Assembly (NCBI RefSeq): GCF_013377235.1
Contig: NZ_CP016226.1
Coordinates: 992,001-1,056,000 of the forward strand
Origin: Mannheimia varigena
GTDB lineage: Bacteria > Pseudomonadota > Gammaproteobacteria > Enterobacterales > Pasteurellaceae
Reading direction: 5' to 3'
DNA length: 64,000 nt
The notes under the pieces were generated by a model that saw only the letters and a program-made list of their open reading frames with translations, was not told the DNA's origin and ran no database searches. Shown here one piece after another: positions 1-8,327 of this stretch. The stretch's first letter is position 1; each line of letters starts with the position of its first letter. The translations under genes were made by a program, and so were the position numbers.

Positions 1-80
1 GTTAAACCTAAACGTTTAGCCCGCATTAATTGTCGTAATTGTTCACGGGAATGGCTACAATAATTAATGGAATTTTTCAT
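1..80 (-). CDS. fau: 5-formyltetrahydrofolate cyclo-ligase, N-terminal fragment (cut by window edge)
   Basis: Only the first 26 codons are present, reading from position 80 toward the window start. The basic N-terminal helix with the pattern REQLRQLMRAKR resembles the start of Fau/YgfA, which converts 5-formyl-THF to methenyl-THF using ATP. The catalytic part lies outside the window. The identification rests mainly on position: fau follows the 6S RNA gene, and zapA precedes it, in the same order as in other gammaproteobacteria. 6S RNA and fau are commonly co-transcribed. The start codon at 80 is only about 4 bases from the likely 6S 3' end. Confidence 0.75.
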   Translation of the reverse strand, partial: MKNSINYCSHSREQLRQLMRAKRLGL

Positions 81-83
81 ATA

Positions 84-260
84 AGTACCCGAGATGCCGC
101 TACCAGTAATGGTCCTTGAACCAGTCGGTTCAAGGGAGTCAAACTTAATCACCTTTAGGCTTCTTACTTAAAGTAAGCTTGCTCACCGGCGGTTAGATGT
201 TCAACTCAAAGTTTCAAATTATCGGCTCAGGGACGTAACTAATAACGCACACCCCAGGCA
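84..260 (-). ncRNA. ssrS: 6S RNA
   Basis: Read on the minus strand, the segment has the conserved 6S landmarks: CCCTGAGCCGAT near the 5' side (about 230-221), the central CCGGTGAGCAAGCTTA element, the hairpin around CTTGAACC..GGTTCAAG, and a 3' end with GGCATCTCGG that pairs back toward the 5' end. 6S RNA binds the sigma-70 RNA polymerase holoenzyme and represses promoters in stationary phase. A TATAAA -10 element lies at 264-269, which puts the 5' end near 258. Both ends are estimates. Placement between zapA and fau is the canonical locus. Confidence 0.9.
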
Positions 261-362
261 AGATTTATAGTAACGGAATTTAATGATTTTTCCTAGTCTT
301 TAATCAGATAAATTGTAAATTTTCAGTTTCTTAGCTCTATTCCTAATCACTTAGCTTAAAAA

Positions 363-656
363 TCAACTACTTGATTGCAATTTACCTAACGAATTATCTA
401 ACTGCTCAATACAGGCGACTAATACATTTTTATTTTCTGCATTTTGGCGTTGAGCTTGCTCTAATTCATAATTTAAATTCAGTGCAACAATAGCAAGTAC
501 TTTTTCAAGTTGAATAATGCCAGACTGCTCTTTCAATACCGCTACACGCTCTTCCAAACGCTGTGCTGATGCCAATAAATTTTCTTGTTGTCCAACAGGA
601 CATTGCAAGCGTAACACCTGACCAAAAATCTGTAGTTCGATATTATTTGCAGACAT
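363..656 (-). CDS. zapA: Cell division protein ZapA
   Basis: This 97-residue protein matches the usual ZapA size of about 100. ZapA is a cytoplasmic FtsZ-ring accessory factor that cross-links FtsZ protofilaments. The N-terminal half (NIELQIFGQVLRLQCP, about residues 5-20) has the beta-rich FtsZ-binding pattern. The remainder is a long alpha-helical coiled coil rich in E, Q and N. The reading frame stays open further upstream, but the start at 656 (MSANN) gives the family length. The gene is divergent from ygfB and is followed by 6S RNA and fau, the normal order, which supports the call. Confidence 0.9.
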   Translation of the reverse strand: MSANNIELQIFGQVLRLQCPVGQQENLLASAQRLEERVAVLKEQSGIIQLEKVLAIVALNLNYELEQAQRQNAENKNVLVACIEQLDNSLGKLQSSS

Positions 657-733
657 AAATACGAAATCCTCACTTAATCGCAAAATTTTTGCTATATTAT
701 GCCATTCTTTAGCAAAATCACAATAATGCAATT

Positions 734-1291
734 ATGGCTATGACAAATTCCCAAGAATTTAAACAACTTATTACTCAATTACAAATTGAAGATACCCCCG
801 CGGAATTTCACGGTTTCTTATGCGGATTGATTGCAGGCGGCATTCAAGATGATTCGTGGAAAACCTTAACCTACCAATTTACCAATAACGGACATGCATT
901 TTCAGTTGAACCATTAAAGCAACTGACTGAATTTTATCAACAGCTCACCGAAAGTTTCTCTCAAGCAAATACGCTATTTAGTCTATGGCTACCCGAAAAT
1001 GAAGAAGATGGTTTTGCCCTTGCTGATGGTATTTCTGAATGGACAAACAGCTTCTTGCTGGGTTTAGGCGTTGCACAGCCCAAATTACAACAAGAAACCG
1101 ATGAGGTGGGCGAGGCAATTGATGATTTAGATGAAATCGCCAAATTAGGGTACAATGAAGACGATAACAACGAAGAATTGCTAGAAGCCGGCGAAGAAGT
1201 GTTGGAATATTTACGAGTGTTAGCCTTATTCTTACATAGCCATTTTGCTTTAGGCGTACCTAAAACAGAAGAAAAGCCACAATTACATTAA
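734..1291 (+). CDS. ygfB: UPF0149 family protein YgfB
   Basis: The 185-residue acidic protein matches the YgfB/UPF0149 family: an N-terminal AEFHGFLCGLIAGG segment (residues about 23-36), a central DGISEWTNSFLLGLG segment and a C-terminal EVLEYLRVLALFLHSHF helix. It is cytoplasmic and all-helical. Work on the Pseudomonas homologue links it to transcriptional control of stress and resistance genes, but its role here is not shown. A second ATG at 740 is possible. No clear Shine-Dalgarno precedes either start. A TATATTATG -10-like element at about 692-700 would give a short leader. The gene is divergent from zapA, as in relatives. Confidence 0.85.
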   Translation: MAMTNSQEFKQLITQLQIEDTPAEFHGFLCGLIAGGIQDDSWKTLTYQFTNNGHAFSVEPLKQLTEFYQQLTESFSQANTLFSLWLPENEEDGFALADGISEWTNSFLLGLGVAQPKLQQETDEVGEAIDDLDEIAKLGYNEDDNNEELLEAGEEVLEYLRVLALFLHSHFALGVPKTEEKPQLH

Positions 1292-1294
1292 TAC

Positions 1295-1348
1295 AAGCGG
1301 TCAAATTTCATCTATATTTTGCAAATTTTTCAATAAAAACGACCGCTT
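1295..1348 (+). terminator. Inverted pair of uptake signals between ygfB and hemE
   Basis: AAGCGGTC at 1295-1302 and its exact complement GACCGCTT at 1341-1348 form an 8-bp stem. Both arms are DNA uptake signal cores. In Pasteurellaceae such converging pairs often serve as terminators. There is no strong U-run, so termination efficiency is uncertain. Confidence 0.5.
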
Positions 1349-1368
1349 CATAATCAAAGGAAAAACCG

Positions 1369-2433
1369 ATGTCTGAACTTAAAAATGATCGCTATTTAAA
1401 AGCTCTTTTGCGTGAACCTGTGGATATGACCCCTGTTTGGATGATGCGTCAAGCTGGGCGTTATTTACCTGAGTATAAAGCTACTCGTGCCGAGGCTGGT
1501 GATTTTATGTCACTCTGCCGTAATGCCGACTTAGCTTGTGAAGTTACTTTACAACCTTTACGTCGCTATGAATTAGATGCTGCAATTCTTTTCTCAGATA
1601 TCCTCACTATTCCAGATGCAATGGGCTTAGATTTGAGTTTTGGTGCGGGCGAAGGTCCGAAATTTGCTCGCCCTGTGCAATCACTTGCTGATGTGAATAA
1701 TCTACCTATTCCAGATCCTGAAGGCGAATTACAATATGTGATGAACGCCGTTCGCACCATTCGCCGTGAATTAAAAGGCGAAGTGCCGTTAATCGGCTTT
1801 TCCGGCAGCCCTTGGACTCTAGCAACCTATATGGTAGAAGGCGGTTCAAGCAAAGCGTTCACCAAAATCAAAAAAATGCTTTACGCTGATCCACAAATTC
1901 TGCACAAATTACTCGATAAATTAGCCGATAGCGTGATTTTATATTTAAATGCACAAATCAAAGCAGGGGCACAATCAGTAATGGTTTTCGATACTTGGGG
2001 TGGCGTATTGGCACACAACGATTATAAAGAGTTCTCTTTACGCTATATGCACAAAATTGTTGATGGGCTAATCCGTGAAAATGAAGGTCGTAAAGTGCCA
2101 GTTACTCTCTTTACCAAAGGTGGTGGCTTATGGTTAGAAGCCATTGCTGAAACAGGTTGCGATGCCATTGGATTAGACTGGACAGTCGATATTGCCGATG
2201 CCCGTAAACGTGTTGGCGATAAGGTTTCCCTTCAAGGCAATATGGATCCTAGTGTACTTTATGCAACACCTGAACGCATTGAGCAAGAAGTGAAAAATAT
2301 TCTTGCCGGTTTTGGCAATGGCAGCGGACACGTCTTTAACCTAGGACATGGTATACACTTAGACGTACCGGTAGAAAGTCCGAAAGTATTTGTCGATGCA
2401 ATTCATAACTACTCGAAGCAGTATCATAAATAA
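1369..2433 (+). CDS. hemE: Uroporphyrinogen decarboxylase
   Basis: HemE removes four carboxyl groups from uroporphyrinogen III to give coproporphyrinogen III in heme synthesis. The 354-residue length is standard. The first family signature, PVWMMRQAGRYLPEY, lies at residues 22-36. The FSDIL segment holding the catalytic Asp is near residues 75-79. The second signature, GFSGSPWTLATYM, is near 143-155. A good Shine-Dalgarno (AAAGGAA) precedes the ATG. yjaG and hupA follow, as in enteric bacteria, but without the nfi gene that lies between hemE and yjaG in Escherichia coli. All hallmark residues look intact. Confidence 0.98.
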   Translation: MSELKNDRYLKALLREPVDMTPVWMMRQAGRYLPEYKATRAEAGDFMSLCRNADLACEVTLQPLRRYELDAAILFSDILTIPDAMGLDLSFGAGEGPKFARPVQSLADVNNLPIPDPEGELQYVMNAVRTIRRELKGEVPLIGFSGSPWTLATYMVEGGSSKAFTKIKKMLYADPQILHKLLDKLADSVILYLNAQIKAGAQSVMVFDTWGGVLAHNDYKEFSLRYMHKIVDGLIRENEGRKVPVTLFTKGGGLWLEAIAETGCDAIGLDWTVDIADARKRVGDKVSLQGNMDPSVLYATPERIEQEVKNILAGFGNGSGHVFNLGHGIHLDVPVESPKVFVDAIHNYSKQYHK

Positions 2434-2502
2434 CTCGAAAAAGCAGTTAAAAAAGTGGAAAAATTTATCCTAAAATGACCGCTTGCATATATAGGAAATA
2501 AA

Positions 2503-3093
2503 ATGAGAAACCCAATTCATAAAAGAATGGAACGATTTGAACCTTGGCAGCACGTCACCTTTATGGCCTGCCTATGTGAGAGAATGTATCCTAATTATAA
2601 ACTTTTTTGTGAAGTAACTGAACAATCTGAAAAAGCCAAAGTATTCCAAAATATTTTAAATTTAGTATGGGAATATTTAACCGTAAAAGGGGTAAAAATT
2701 AACTTCGACAACCAGTTGGAGAAATTAGAAGAAATTATCCCAAATGTGAACGAATATGAATTTTTTGGTGTCTTACCTGCACAGGAAGCTTGTGAGGCTC
2801 TATCTGAATTACTTCATAGTATTATTGCAGGCTCAACGCTTGAGCAAGCTATTCGCATCAGCCAAATTTCATTAGGTACTGTTGCAAGCTATTTAGAAAT
2901 GCAGCAAGATAAAGAACTTAATGAACAAGAGCTAAAAAATTCTGATGACATTCAAGATGAGTTAGATGTGCAATGGCAAATTTATCGTTTACTCAACGAG
3001 TGTGAAAAACGTGATCTCGATCTCATTTTCGAGTTAAAAGATGAAATCAGAAATAGTGGGATTAGCAATATTGGATTAAATATTAACCAATAG
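2503..3093 (+). CDS. yjaG: DUF416 family protein YjaG
   Basis: The 196-residue protein resembles the DUF416/YjaG family in length and in its FEPWQHVTFMACLCERMYPNY start (residues about 12-32). The body is helical and acidic, with an EFFGVLPAQEACEALSELLHSI segment in the middle. No enzyme function is established for the family. The neighbourhood hemE-yjaG-hupA is conserved in gammaproteobacteria and supports the name. It begins 69 bases after hemE, with a TAGGAAAT Shine-Dalgarno-like sequence, and a degenerate uptake signal lies in the gap near 2477. It may be cotranscribed with hemE. Confidence 0.85.
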   Translation: MRNPIHKRMERFEPWQHVTFMACLCERMYPNYKLFCEVTEQSEKAKVFQNILNLVWEYLTVKGVKINFDNQLEKLEEIIPNVNEYEFFGVLPAQEACEALSELLHSIIAGSTLEQAIRISQISLGTVASYLEMQQDKELNEQELKNSDDIQDELDVQWQIYRLLNECEKRDLDLIFELKDEIRNSGISNIGLNINQ

Positions 3094-3227
3094 CATTGAT
3101 ATTTATAAAATATTGCTTAATAATACTTTGAGAAATCTTCAGTTTGAATTAAGCTATGCCAAGGTTTCAATAACTTTTCTGACGTTTTACGTCATTTATT
3201 CAAAACACTATCTTAGAGGATAAAACT

Positions 3228-3500
3228 ATGAACAAAACTGAGTTAATCGATGCTATCGCAGCAGGTGCAAACTTAACTAAGAAAGATGCTAAAGCAGCAC
3301 TAGAAGCAACTCTTGATGCAATCTCTGCAAGCTTAAAAGCAGGTGATCCTGTTCAATTAATCGGCTTCGGTACATTTAAAGTAAATGAGCGTAAAGCACG
3401 TACTGGTCGTAATCCAAAAACCGGCGAAGAAATCAAAATTGCAGCGGCTAAAGTACCTGCATTTGTTTCAGGTAAAGCATTAAAAGACTTAGTAAAATAA
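3228..3500 (+). CDS. hupA: DNA-binding protein HU
   Basis: This is a complete 90-residue HU protein, a nucleoid-associated dimer that bends DNA. The helical dimerisation part fills residues 1-40. GFGTF is at 46-50. The DNA-contacting beta arm spans about 53-75 and includes the RNP tip (R61-N62-P63) that intercalates into the minor groove. The neighbouring yjaG argues for the hupA (alpha-subunit) name; Pasteurellaceae often have a single HU gene, so alpha versus beta is not very meaningful. AGAGGA lies upstream of the ATG, and a strong terminator follows at once. Confidence 0.95.
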   Translation: MNKTELIDAIAAGANLTKKDAKAALEATLDAISASLKAGDPVQLIGFGTFKVNERKARTGRNPKTGEEIKIAAAKVPAFVSGKALKDLVK

Positions 3501-3514
3501 TTCTTTTAGTTCAT

Positions 3515-3553
3515 AAAATAAAGTCTAGATAATATCTAGGCTTTATTTTTATT
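3515..3553 (+). terminator. Rho-independent terminator of hupA
   Basis: AAATAAAGTCTAGAT is followed by ATCTAGGCTTTATTT, a stem of about 15 bp with one G-U pair, and then a run of T. It ends the hupA transcript. Confidence 0.85.
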
Positions 3554-3555
3554 TA

Positions 3556-3586
3556 TAAAAAAGCTCTGCATTCGCAGAGCTTTAAA
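3556..3586 (-). terminator. Rho-independent terminator of the minus-strand lipoprotein gene
   Basis: AAAGCTCTGC and GCAGAGCTTT form a 10-bp perfect stem with a 4-base loop. Read on the minus strand it is followed by TTTTTTAT, so it terminates the gene at 3598-4137. Confidence 0.85.
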
Positions 3587-3597
3587 TTTAAACTAAA

Positions 3598-4137
3598 TTA
3601 TTTGCTATCTACAGCTTGTTTAACTTCTTCAGCCTTCGCTTCTGTCGCTTCTTTTAATTCAGCAGCTTTTTCAACTACTGTATTTTTCGCAGATTCTGCT
3701 TTATCTGCAGCTGCTTGAGCTGCATCTTTTAACTCTTCTGACTTAGCTTTGGTAGCTTCTTTAGCTTCTTCTGCTTTTTCAATTACTGCATTTTTTGCCG
3801 CTTCAGTTTTCTCTACAGAATATTTAGCTGCATCTTTTGCTGCCTCTTTTAGCTCTTCAACTTTAGCTTCAGTTGCTTCTTTAGCTTCTTTAGCCTTTTC
3901 AACTACTACATCTTTCGCCTCTTCAACTTTATCTGCAGTTGCTTTTGCAGCTTCCTGAGCTGCTGCTTTTACTTCCTCAGTTTTTGCTTCTGCGACTGCT
4001 TTTACTTCCGCAGCTTTCTCAGCTACTTCTACTTTTGCTTCAGCGGATTTCTCTGCAGTTGTTTTTGTTACTTGATCACAAGCTGCTAGAGTCATAGTTG
4101 TAGCTAATACTAATAAAGATAATAATGATTTTTTCAT
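3598..4137 (-). CDS. Alanine/lysine/glutamate-rich repeat lipoprotein
   Basis: The 179-residue protein begins with a lipoprotein signal peptide ending in LAAC, so Cys20 should be lipidated. The rest is almost only A, K, E, V, D and T and is predicted to be one long amphipathic helix or coiled coil. The last 110 residues contain three copies of a 36-40 residue unit (pattern E-x-AKN-x-V-x-EKA-E-x-KEAT-x-AK-x-EEL-K), recalling LEA-like or apolipoprotein-like repeats. I do not recognise a named gene. It could be an envelope spacer or surface lipoprotein. The localisation rests on the lipobox; the function is unknown. A terminator follows on the same strand. Confidence 0.8.
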   Translation of the reverse strand: MKKSLLSLLVLATTMTLAACDQVTKTTAEKSAEAKVEVAEKAAEVKAVAEAKTEEVKAAAQEAAKATADKVEEAKDVVVEKAKEAKEATEAKVEELKEAAKDAAKYSVEKTEAAKNAVIEKAEEAKEATKAKSEELKDAAQAAADKAESAKNTVVEKAAELKEATEAKAEEVKQAVDSK

Positions 4138-4270
4138 TCTAAGATCCTCAAATTAAATACATCCCACATGGATGTATTTAATGAGTCATAATAAAAGTTA
4201 AAAAGTTCAGAATTAATTAAAAAAATGCCTACTAGTCAAAAAGTCAAAACTAATAGGCATTGATGATTAC

Positions 4271-7198
4271 TTATACATTTGTCGGTCTGGATGCAGATTG
4301 AACCTGACTCACTGCACTCGTATAACCACCAAATCCTTTTCCATAGAAATAGTATTTAGAACCTTGCCACTCAGATACATGAGCAATACCCAATGATTCA
4401 GTAGGCGAACTAGCAACTGTCATTTCTGACGTTGTATGCTCTACACGAGAGAAGGTCCCTAATCTACCATTAAATGTATAGTTACTTTCATAAGTTGATA
4501 CGGGAACTTCAATCGTTGTTCTTGCCCTATCATCCACAATTGCTGGTGCTACAGTAGCTTTTGATTGGAACTTACCAACACGCTCATTTTTCTCTTTTAC
4601 AAGATCACGCTCTGAAGGCTGAGCGACCACACTACCAAATGGAGCAATGTGCTCTTCCACCTTGGAGATTTCCAGAGTTGGATTATCCTCTTTTGGTTTA
4701 GAATGCTCTTCTAACTTTTCCTTTACTAAGTCACGATTAGTCGGTTGAGTAATAAAACCACCTAATGGACTCAGAGTTTGAGCTTGTTTCTCAATCGGTT
4801 TTTTCTCAATCTCAGTTAATTTAGACTCTTGCTGCTCTAATATTTGATCAACTGATAAGAATTGTGGTTTTTCTTCCGATTTAATCGAAGTAGCGAATTG
4901 CACCCATACTTTTCCACTTGCCAATTCAGGAGAAGCAACTGCCGATGTCAAAGGCATTGGTGAAACTACATTATTACGTTGATTATCACGACGACGCTGG
5001 TTTCCCACACGTAAATGGCGAGGTAAACGACGCTGCTGGCGGTTATTTTCACGTATCTCTGTGCTATTTTGCTCAACCGTTTCTTGTGAAACAAGCGGTT
5101 GATTTTTAGCAATATGTTGCACATTTACCGTTTCAGGTTGTTTTACCACAGGCTCTGAAACGATACTGTTTTCCATAACAACATCTGCACTTTCTATACG
5201 AACTTTCTTACGTAAATCACGACGCTGGCGACGTTCAGTTTGATTTTCACGCTGAGTTGTACGAGTTTCCTGGGCCTCTATTACCCCTGAAATTTCTTCT
5301 ACTACCGGACGGCGAGCTTTTTTCTCTGTGCGAATAGGTTTTTCTTCTTGTGAAGCTATTTGACTTTGTTGCTGTTTACGTTCTTGACTTTCCGCCTTGG
5401 TATTTCGACTAGGGCGTTCACGACGCTGACGACGATCACGCTGATTACGCGATTTTGATTTAGGCTTTTTCTCTTCTTTTTTCTCTTCTGTAAACCAACC
5501 TTTAATCGTTGCAATTAGACGACTAAATAGCGATGGCTTAGATGGTTTTACTGGCACTGGTGCTGGTTGAATATTCAACTCTGTACTTTGCAACACAGAT
5601 TCAACGGTAATCACAGGCTCGTTACGAGTAACTAACACATCTTCGTGATGTTGATGATTGCAATGTTCATCCTCTGTACGAGCTTCATAATGTTTAGTTA
5701 GATCGTAGCTCAAAGTCGGCGTTATTTCGTTTTCACGTAAGCGATATACTGCAAAGTGTGGAGTTTCCATACTTTCAGACGGCACAACTACAATTTGTAC
5801 ATCGTGGCGTTTTTCAATGCTTGAAATCGCTTTACGTTTTTCGTTTAATAGATAAGTTGCAATTTGTACAGGCACAATAGTATGAACCTGTGCTGTATTT
5901 TCTTTGATCGCCTCTTCTTCTAATAAACGTAAGATTGAAAGGGCAATAGACTCATTATCACGCACTTTACCTGTGCCTTGGCAGCGAGGACAGATGTGAG
6001 ATGAGGCCTCACTTAATGATGGACTTAAACGCTGACGACTCATTTCTAACAAACCGAAACGAGAGATGCGAGCGAACTGAATTCTTGCACGGTCTTGGCG
6101 TGTGGCTTCACGAATGCGGTTTTCCACTTCACGTTGGTGGCGAACCGGCGTCATATCGATAAAGTCGATCACAATCAAACCACCCAAGTCACGCAGGCGT
6201 AACTGGCGTGCGATTTCGTCTGCTGCTTCTAAGTTAGTGTTTAGTGCGGTTTCTTCGATATCGCCGCCACGGGTTGAGCGTGAAGAGTTGATGTCGATAG
6301 CAGTTAAGGCTTCGGTAACATCAATTACAATCGAGCCGCCAGATGGCAAGCGAACTTCACGCTGGAATGCCGATTCGATTTGCGATTCGATTTGATAATG
6401 ACTGAATAGCGGTACTTCACCTTCGTATAAACGCACACGGTTGATGAAATCTGGGCGAACCAAACGGATATGGTTTTTCGCTTTCTCGAACACTTTTTTG
6501 TTGTCGATTAAGATTTCGCCAATATCACGGCGGAGATAATCACGAATGGCTCGTACGATTACATCACTTTCTTGGTGAATTAAGAACGGAGCAGGGCGAG
6601 ATTCCGCCGCTTTTTTAATCGCCTCCCAATGGTGCAACAGCACTTTTAAGTCCCACTGCAACTCTTCAGGAGATTTGCCCACACCTGCGGTACGTACAAT
6701 TAAGCCAACATCTTCAGGCACTTCTAAGCAGTCTAAAGCCTCTTTTAGCTCTAAACGCTCATCGCCTTCAATACGGCGAGAAATACCACCCGCACGTGGG
6801 TTGTTTGGCATTAACACTAAGTAACTACCTGCAAGAGAAATAAACGTAGTTAAGGCTGCACCTTTATTACCACGCTCTTCTTTGCTGACTTGAACAATAA
6901 CTTCTTGTCCTTCTTGGATAATATCCTTGATATTCGGACGACCGTTAAACACATAGTTTGACGGGAAGTATTCACGGGAAATTTCTTTTAAAGGTAGGAA
7001 GCCATGGCGTTCTGCACCGTAATCAACGAATGCTGCCTCAAGGCTTGGTTCAACACGGGTAATTTTACCCTTGTAGATATTGGATTTTTTCTGTTCGTGA
7101 CCCGGGCTTTCAATATCCAAGTCGAATAAACGTTGCCCATCAACAAGGGCAACACGCAACTCTTCTTTTTGAGTTGCATTAATTAACATTCTTTTCAT
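4271..7198 (-). CDS. rne: Ribonuclease E
   Basis: RNase E is the membrane-associated endonuclease that initiates mRNA decay and matures rRNA and tRNA. The 975-residue protein starts with the typical MKRMLINATQKEELRVALVDG. The S1 RNA-binding domain follows at about residues 35-120. The DNase I-like catalytic core contains DINSSRSTRGG and VIDFIDM with the Mg-binding aspartates. The CPRCQGTGK zinc-link lies near 403-412. From about 530 onward the protein is disordered and rich in R, Q and E, with arginine-rich blocks suited to RNA and degradosome contacts. It ends with the conserved YTFNGRLGTFSRVEHTTSEMT motif. A leader of about 245 bases precedes it. Confidence 0.98.
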   Translation of the reverse strand: MKRMLINATQKEELRVALVDGQRLFDLDIESPGHEQKKSNIYKGKITRVEPSLEAAFVDYGAERHGFLPLKEISREYFPSNYVFNGRPNIKDIIQEGQEVIVQVSKEERGNKGAALTTFISLAGSYLVLMPNNPRAGGISRRIEGDERLELKEALDCLEVPEDVGLIVRTAGVGKSPEELQWDLKVLLHHWEAIKKAAESRPAPFLIHQESDVIVRAIRDYLRRDIGEILIDNKKVFEKAKNHIRLVRPDFINRVRLYEGEVPLFSHYQIESQIESAFQREVRLPSGGSIVIDVTEALTAIDINSSRSTRGGDIEETALNTNLEAADEIARQLRLRDLGGLIVIDFIDMTPVRHQREVENRIREATRQDRARIQFARISRFGLLEMSRQRLSPSLSEASSHICPRCQGTGKVRDNESIALSILRLLEEEAIKENTAQVHTIVPVQIATYLLNEKRKAISSIEKRHDVQIVVVPSESMETPHFAVYRLRENEITPTLSYDLTKHYEARTEDEHCNHQHHEDVLVTRNEPVITVESVLQSTELNIQPAPVPVKPSKPSLFSRLIATIKGWFTEEKKEEKKPKSKSRNQRDRRQRRERPSRNTKAESQERKQQQSQIASQEEKPIRTEKKARRPVVEEISGVIEAQETRTTQRENQTERRQRRDLRKKVRIESADVVMENSIVSEPVVKQPETVNVQHIAKNQPLVSQETVEQNSTEIRENNRQQRRLPRHLRVGNQRRRDNQRNNVVSPMPLTSAVASPELASGKVWVQFATSIKSEEKPQFLSVDQILEQQESKLTEIEKKPIEKQAQTLSPLGGFITQPTNRDLVKEKLEEHSKPKEDNPTLEISKVEEHIAPFGSVVAQPSERDLVKEKNERVGKFQSKATVAPAIVDDRARTTIEVPVSTYESNYTFNGRLGTFSRVEHTTSEMTVASSPTESLGIAHVSEWQGSKYYFYGKGFGGYTSAVSQVQSASRPTNV

Positions 7199-7448
7199 TG
7201 TGTTTTCTCATTATTGTTTCATTTTACACGGGCTGTTTACCCATCTGTCAGGAATGTGTTTTTATGTCTATCTCACGACTGTCTTAATTCCTGATAAAAG
7301 TGCTGATAGTTGTCTTATGTTTACTTTTTCTTGTCTCAAAGAAACTGCAAAATCAATCACTTGTGGCTTACTAAACATTTCAGCAAGCGGTTATTTTTTG
7401 CCAAAAACTTGCAAATTTTCCGTTGCTTTTCATAGGCAAAAGTAACGA
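7199..7448 (-). promoter_or_regulatory. Long 5' untranslated leader of rne
   Basis: About 245 bases lie between the likely transcription start and the rne ATG. An open frame on the opposite strand shows no family features. In E. coli the rne leader is about 360 bases and its hairpins let RNase E cleave its own mRNA. A similar autoregulatory role here is inferred from position and length only. A degenerate uptake signal lies near 7380-7390. Confidence 0.5.
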
Positions 7449-7451
7449 AGC

Positions 7452-7481
7452 ATTATCGCATTTTACCCTCTAAAAAAGCAA
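7452..7481 (-). promoter_or_regulatory. Probable rne promoter
   Basis: On the minus strand TTGCTT (7481-7476) and GATAAT (7457-7452) are separated by 18 bases. This sigma-70-like pair would start transcription near 7446. Confidence 0.55.
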
Positions 7482-7673
7482 GGTAATTATTGGTGTTAAG
7501 GGATGATGTTATTGTAGTTTTAATCTCTTTGAAGAGAGGCTTTCGATCGCATGTTACACTAAATCTTATGATAAACTAAGATGATTAATTAGGTTATCGC
7601 TATAGCCAAGTGTAGAGAATAGACAACCCATAGTTGCCTATTCTCATGAATATTAATAATTAGGCTAATTTTA
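7482..7673. other. Spacer with a stem-loop at 7616-7646
   Basis: No gene is seen here. GAGAATAG-CAAC and GTTG-CTATTCTC at about 7616-7646 form an imperfect stem of about 13 bp just after the stop of the minus-strand membrane gene. There is no U-run on either side, so it is a weak terminator candidate at best. Confidence 0.4.
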
Positions 7674-8195
7674 TTAATTTAGTTGATTAAATAAAGGTTT
7701 CATTACTTTTTCTTCTTGATAAATTCGGATACACAATACTAGTAAATAAAGAGGAAAAAGGTAAATTAACGTATTCCAAGCATGGCAAAGGAAGACTACA
7801 CCAATTAACTCTGGTAAAATATTTAAAAAATAGTTGGGGTGTTTTATTGTTCTAAAAAGTATTGAGGTATTGATTTTATGGTTTGGCAAAATATAAAGTT
7901 TTACTGTCCATATTTCTTTTAACTGAGAGATTACCCAGAACAATGCAATATAAGCTAATAGCATTATTATAAAGCCTAAAGAGCTAAAAGAATCCCATGT
8001 ATAGAAAAAGTAATTTGCCTCAAAAATTGCAGAAAAATAAAATAAAACATGCAGGATTGAGAGTAAAATTGAATTTTTTTTACCATATTGCACAGCCCCA
8101 TCTCTAATTAATTTTTTTTCATTTCTAATTGAAATGCTAAGGCTATATAAGCGGACAATAAAAAAGATTATAAAGATTAAATTAACCAACAGCAT
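7674..8195 (-). CDS. Isoprenylcysteine methyltransferase-like integral membrane protein
   Basis: The 173-residue protein has about four to five hydrophobic segments. Near residues 125-131 it carries RTIKHPNYF, which resembles the R-x-x-x-HPxY cofactor-binding motif of the ICMT/phosphatidylethanolamine methyltransferase superfamily. A short YQEEK segment follows the last membrane helix, as in these enzymes (E-E motif). The substrate is unknown; bacterial members need not act on prenylcysteine. The start at 8195 is chosen because AAAGGAG lies just before it. The gene is clearly richer in A+T than ubiD next to it, hinting at transfer. Confidence 0.6.
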   Translation of the reverse strand: MLLVNLIFIIFFIVRLYSLSISIRNEKKLIRDGAVQYGKKNSILLSILHVLFYFSAIFEANYFFYTWDSFSSLGFIIMLLAYIALFWVISQLKEIWTVKLYILPNHKINTSILFRTIKHPNYFLNILPELIGVVFLCHAWNTLIYLFPLYLLVLCIRIYQEEKVMKPLFNQLN

Positions 8196-8225
8196 AAATT
8201 CTCCTTTTAAAGTATTATGAAAACA

Positions 8226-8323
8226 AATTAACCACAGAATATATAAATCCATTAAAAGCAAGGCTTTTAAAATTTATAATAAATTTAACCATTTGCGTTT
8301 ATTAGGGAATTCTGTGGTTAATT
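8226..8323. repeat. 98-base element with 15-bp perfect terminal inverted repeats
   Basis: AATTAACCACAGAAT at 8226-8240 is exactly repeated in inverse at 8309-8323. Inside, TTAAAAGC and GCTTTTAA (8252-8259 and 8263-8270) form a second perfect hairpin. The element fills the spacer between the ubiD stop and the membrane gene start. It may be a miniature mobile element or a structured regulatory leader. Confidence 0.6.
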
Positions 8324-8327
8324 AATA

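Noticed and set aside
7200..7445. 81-codon plus-strand frame upstream of rne
   Set aside because: It lies antisense to the rne leader and shows no Shine-Dalgarno or family features.
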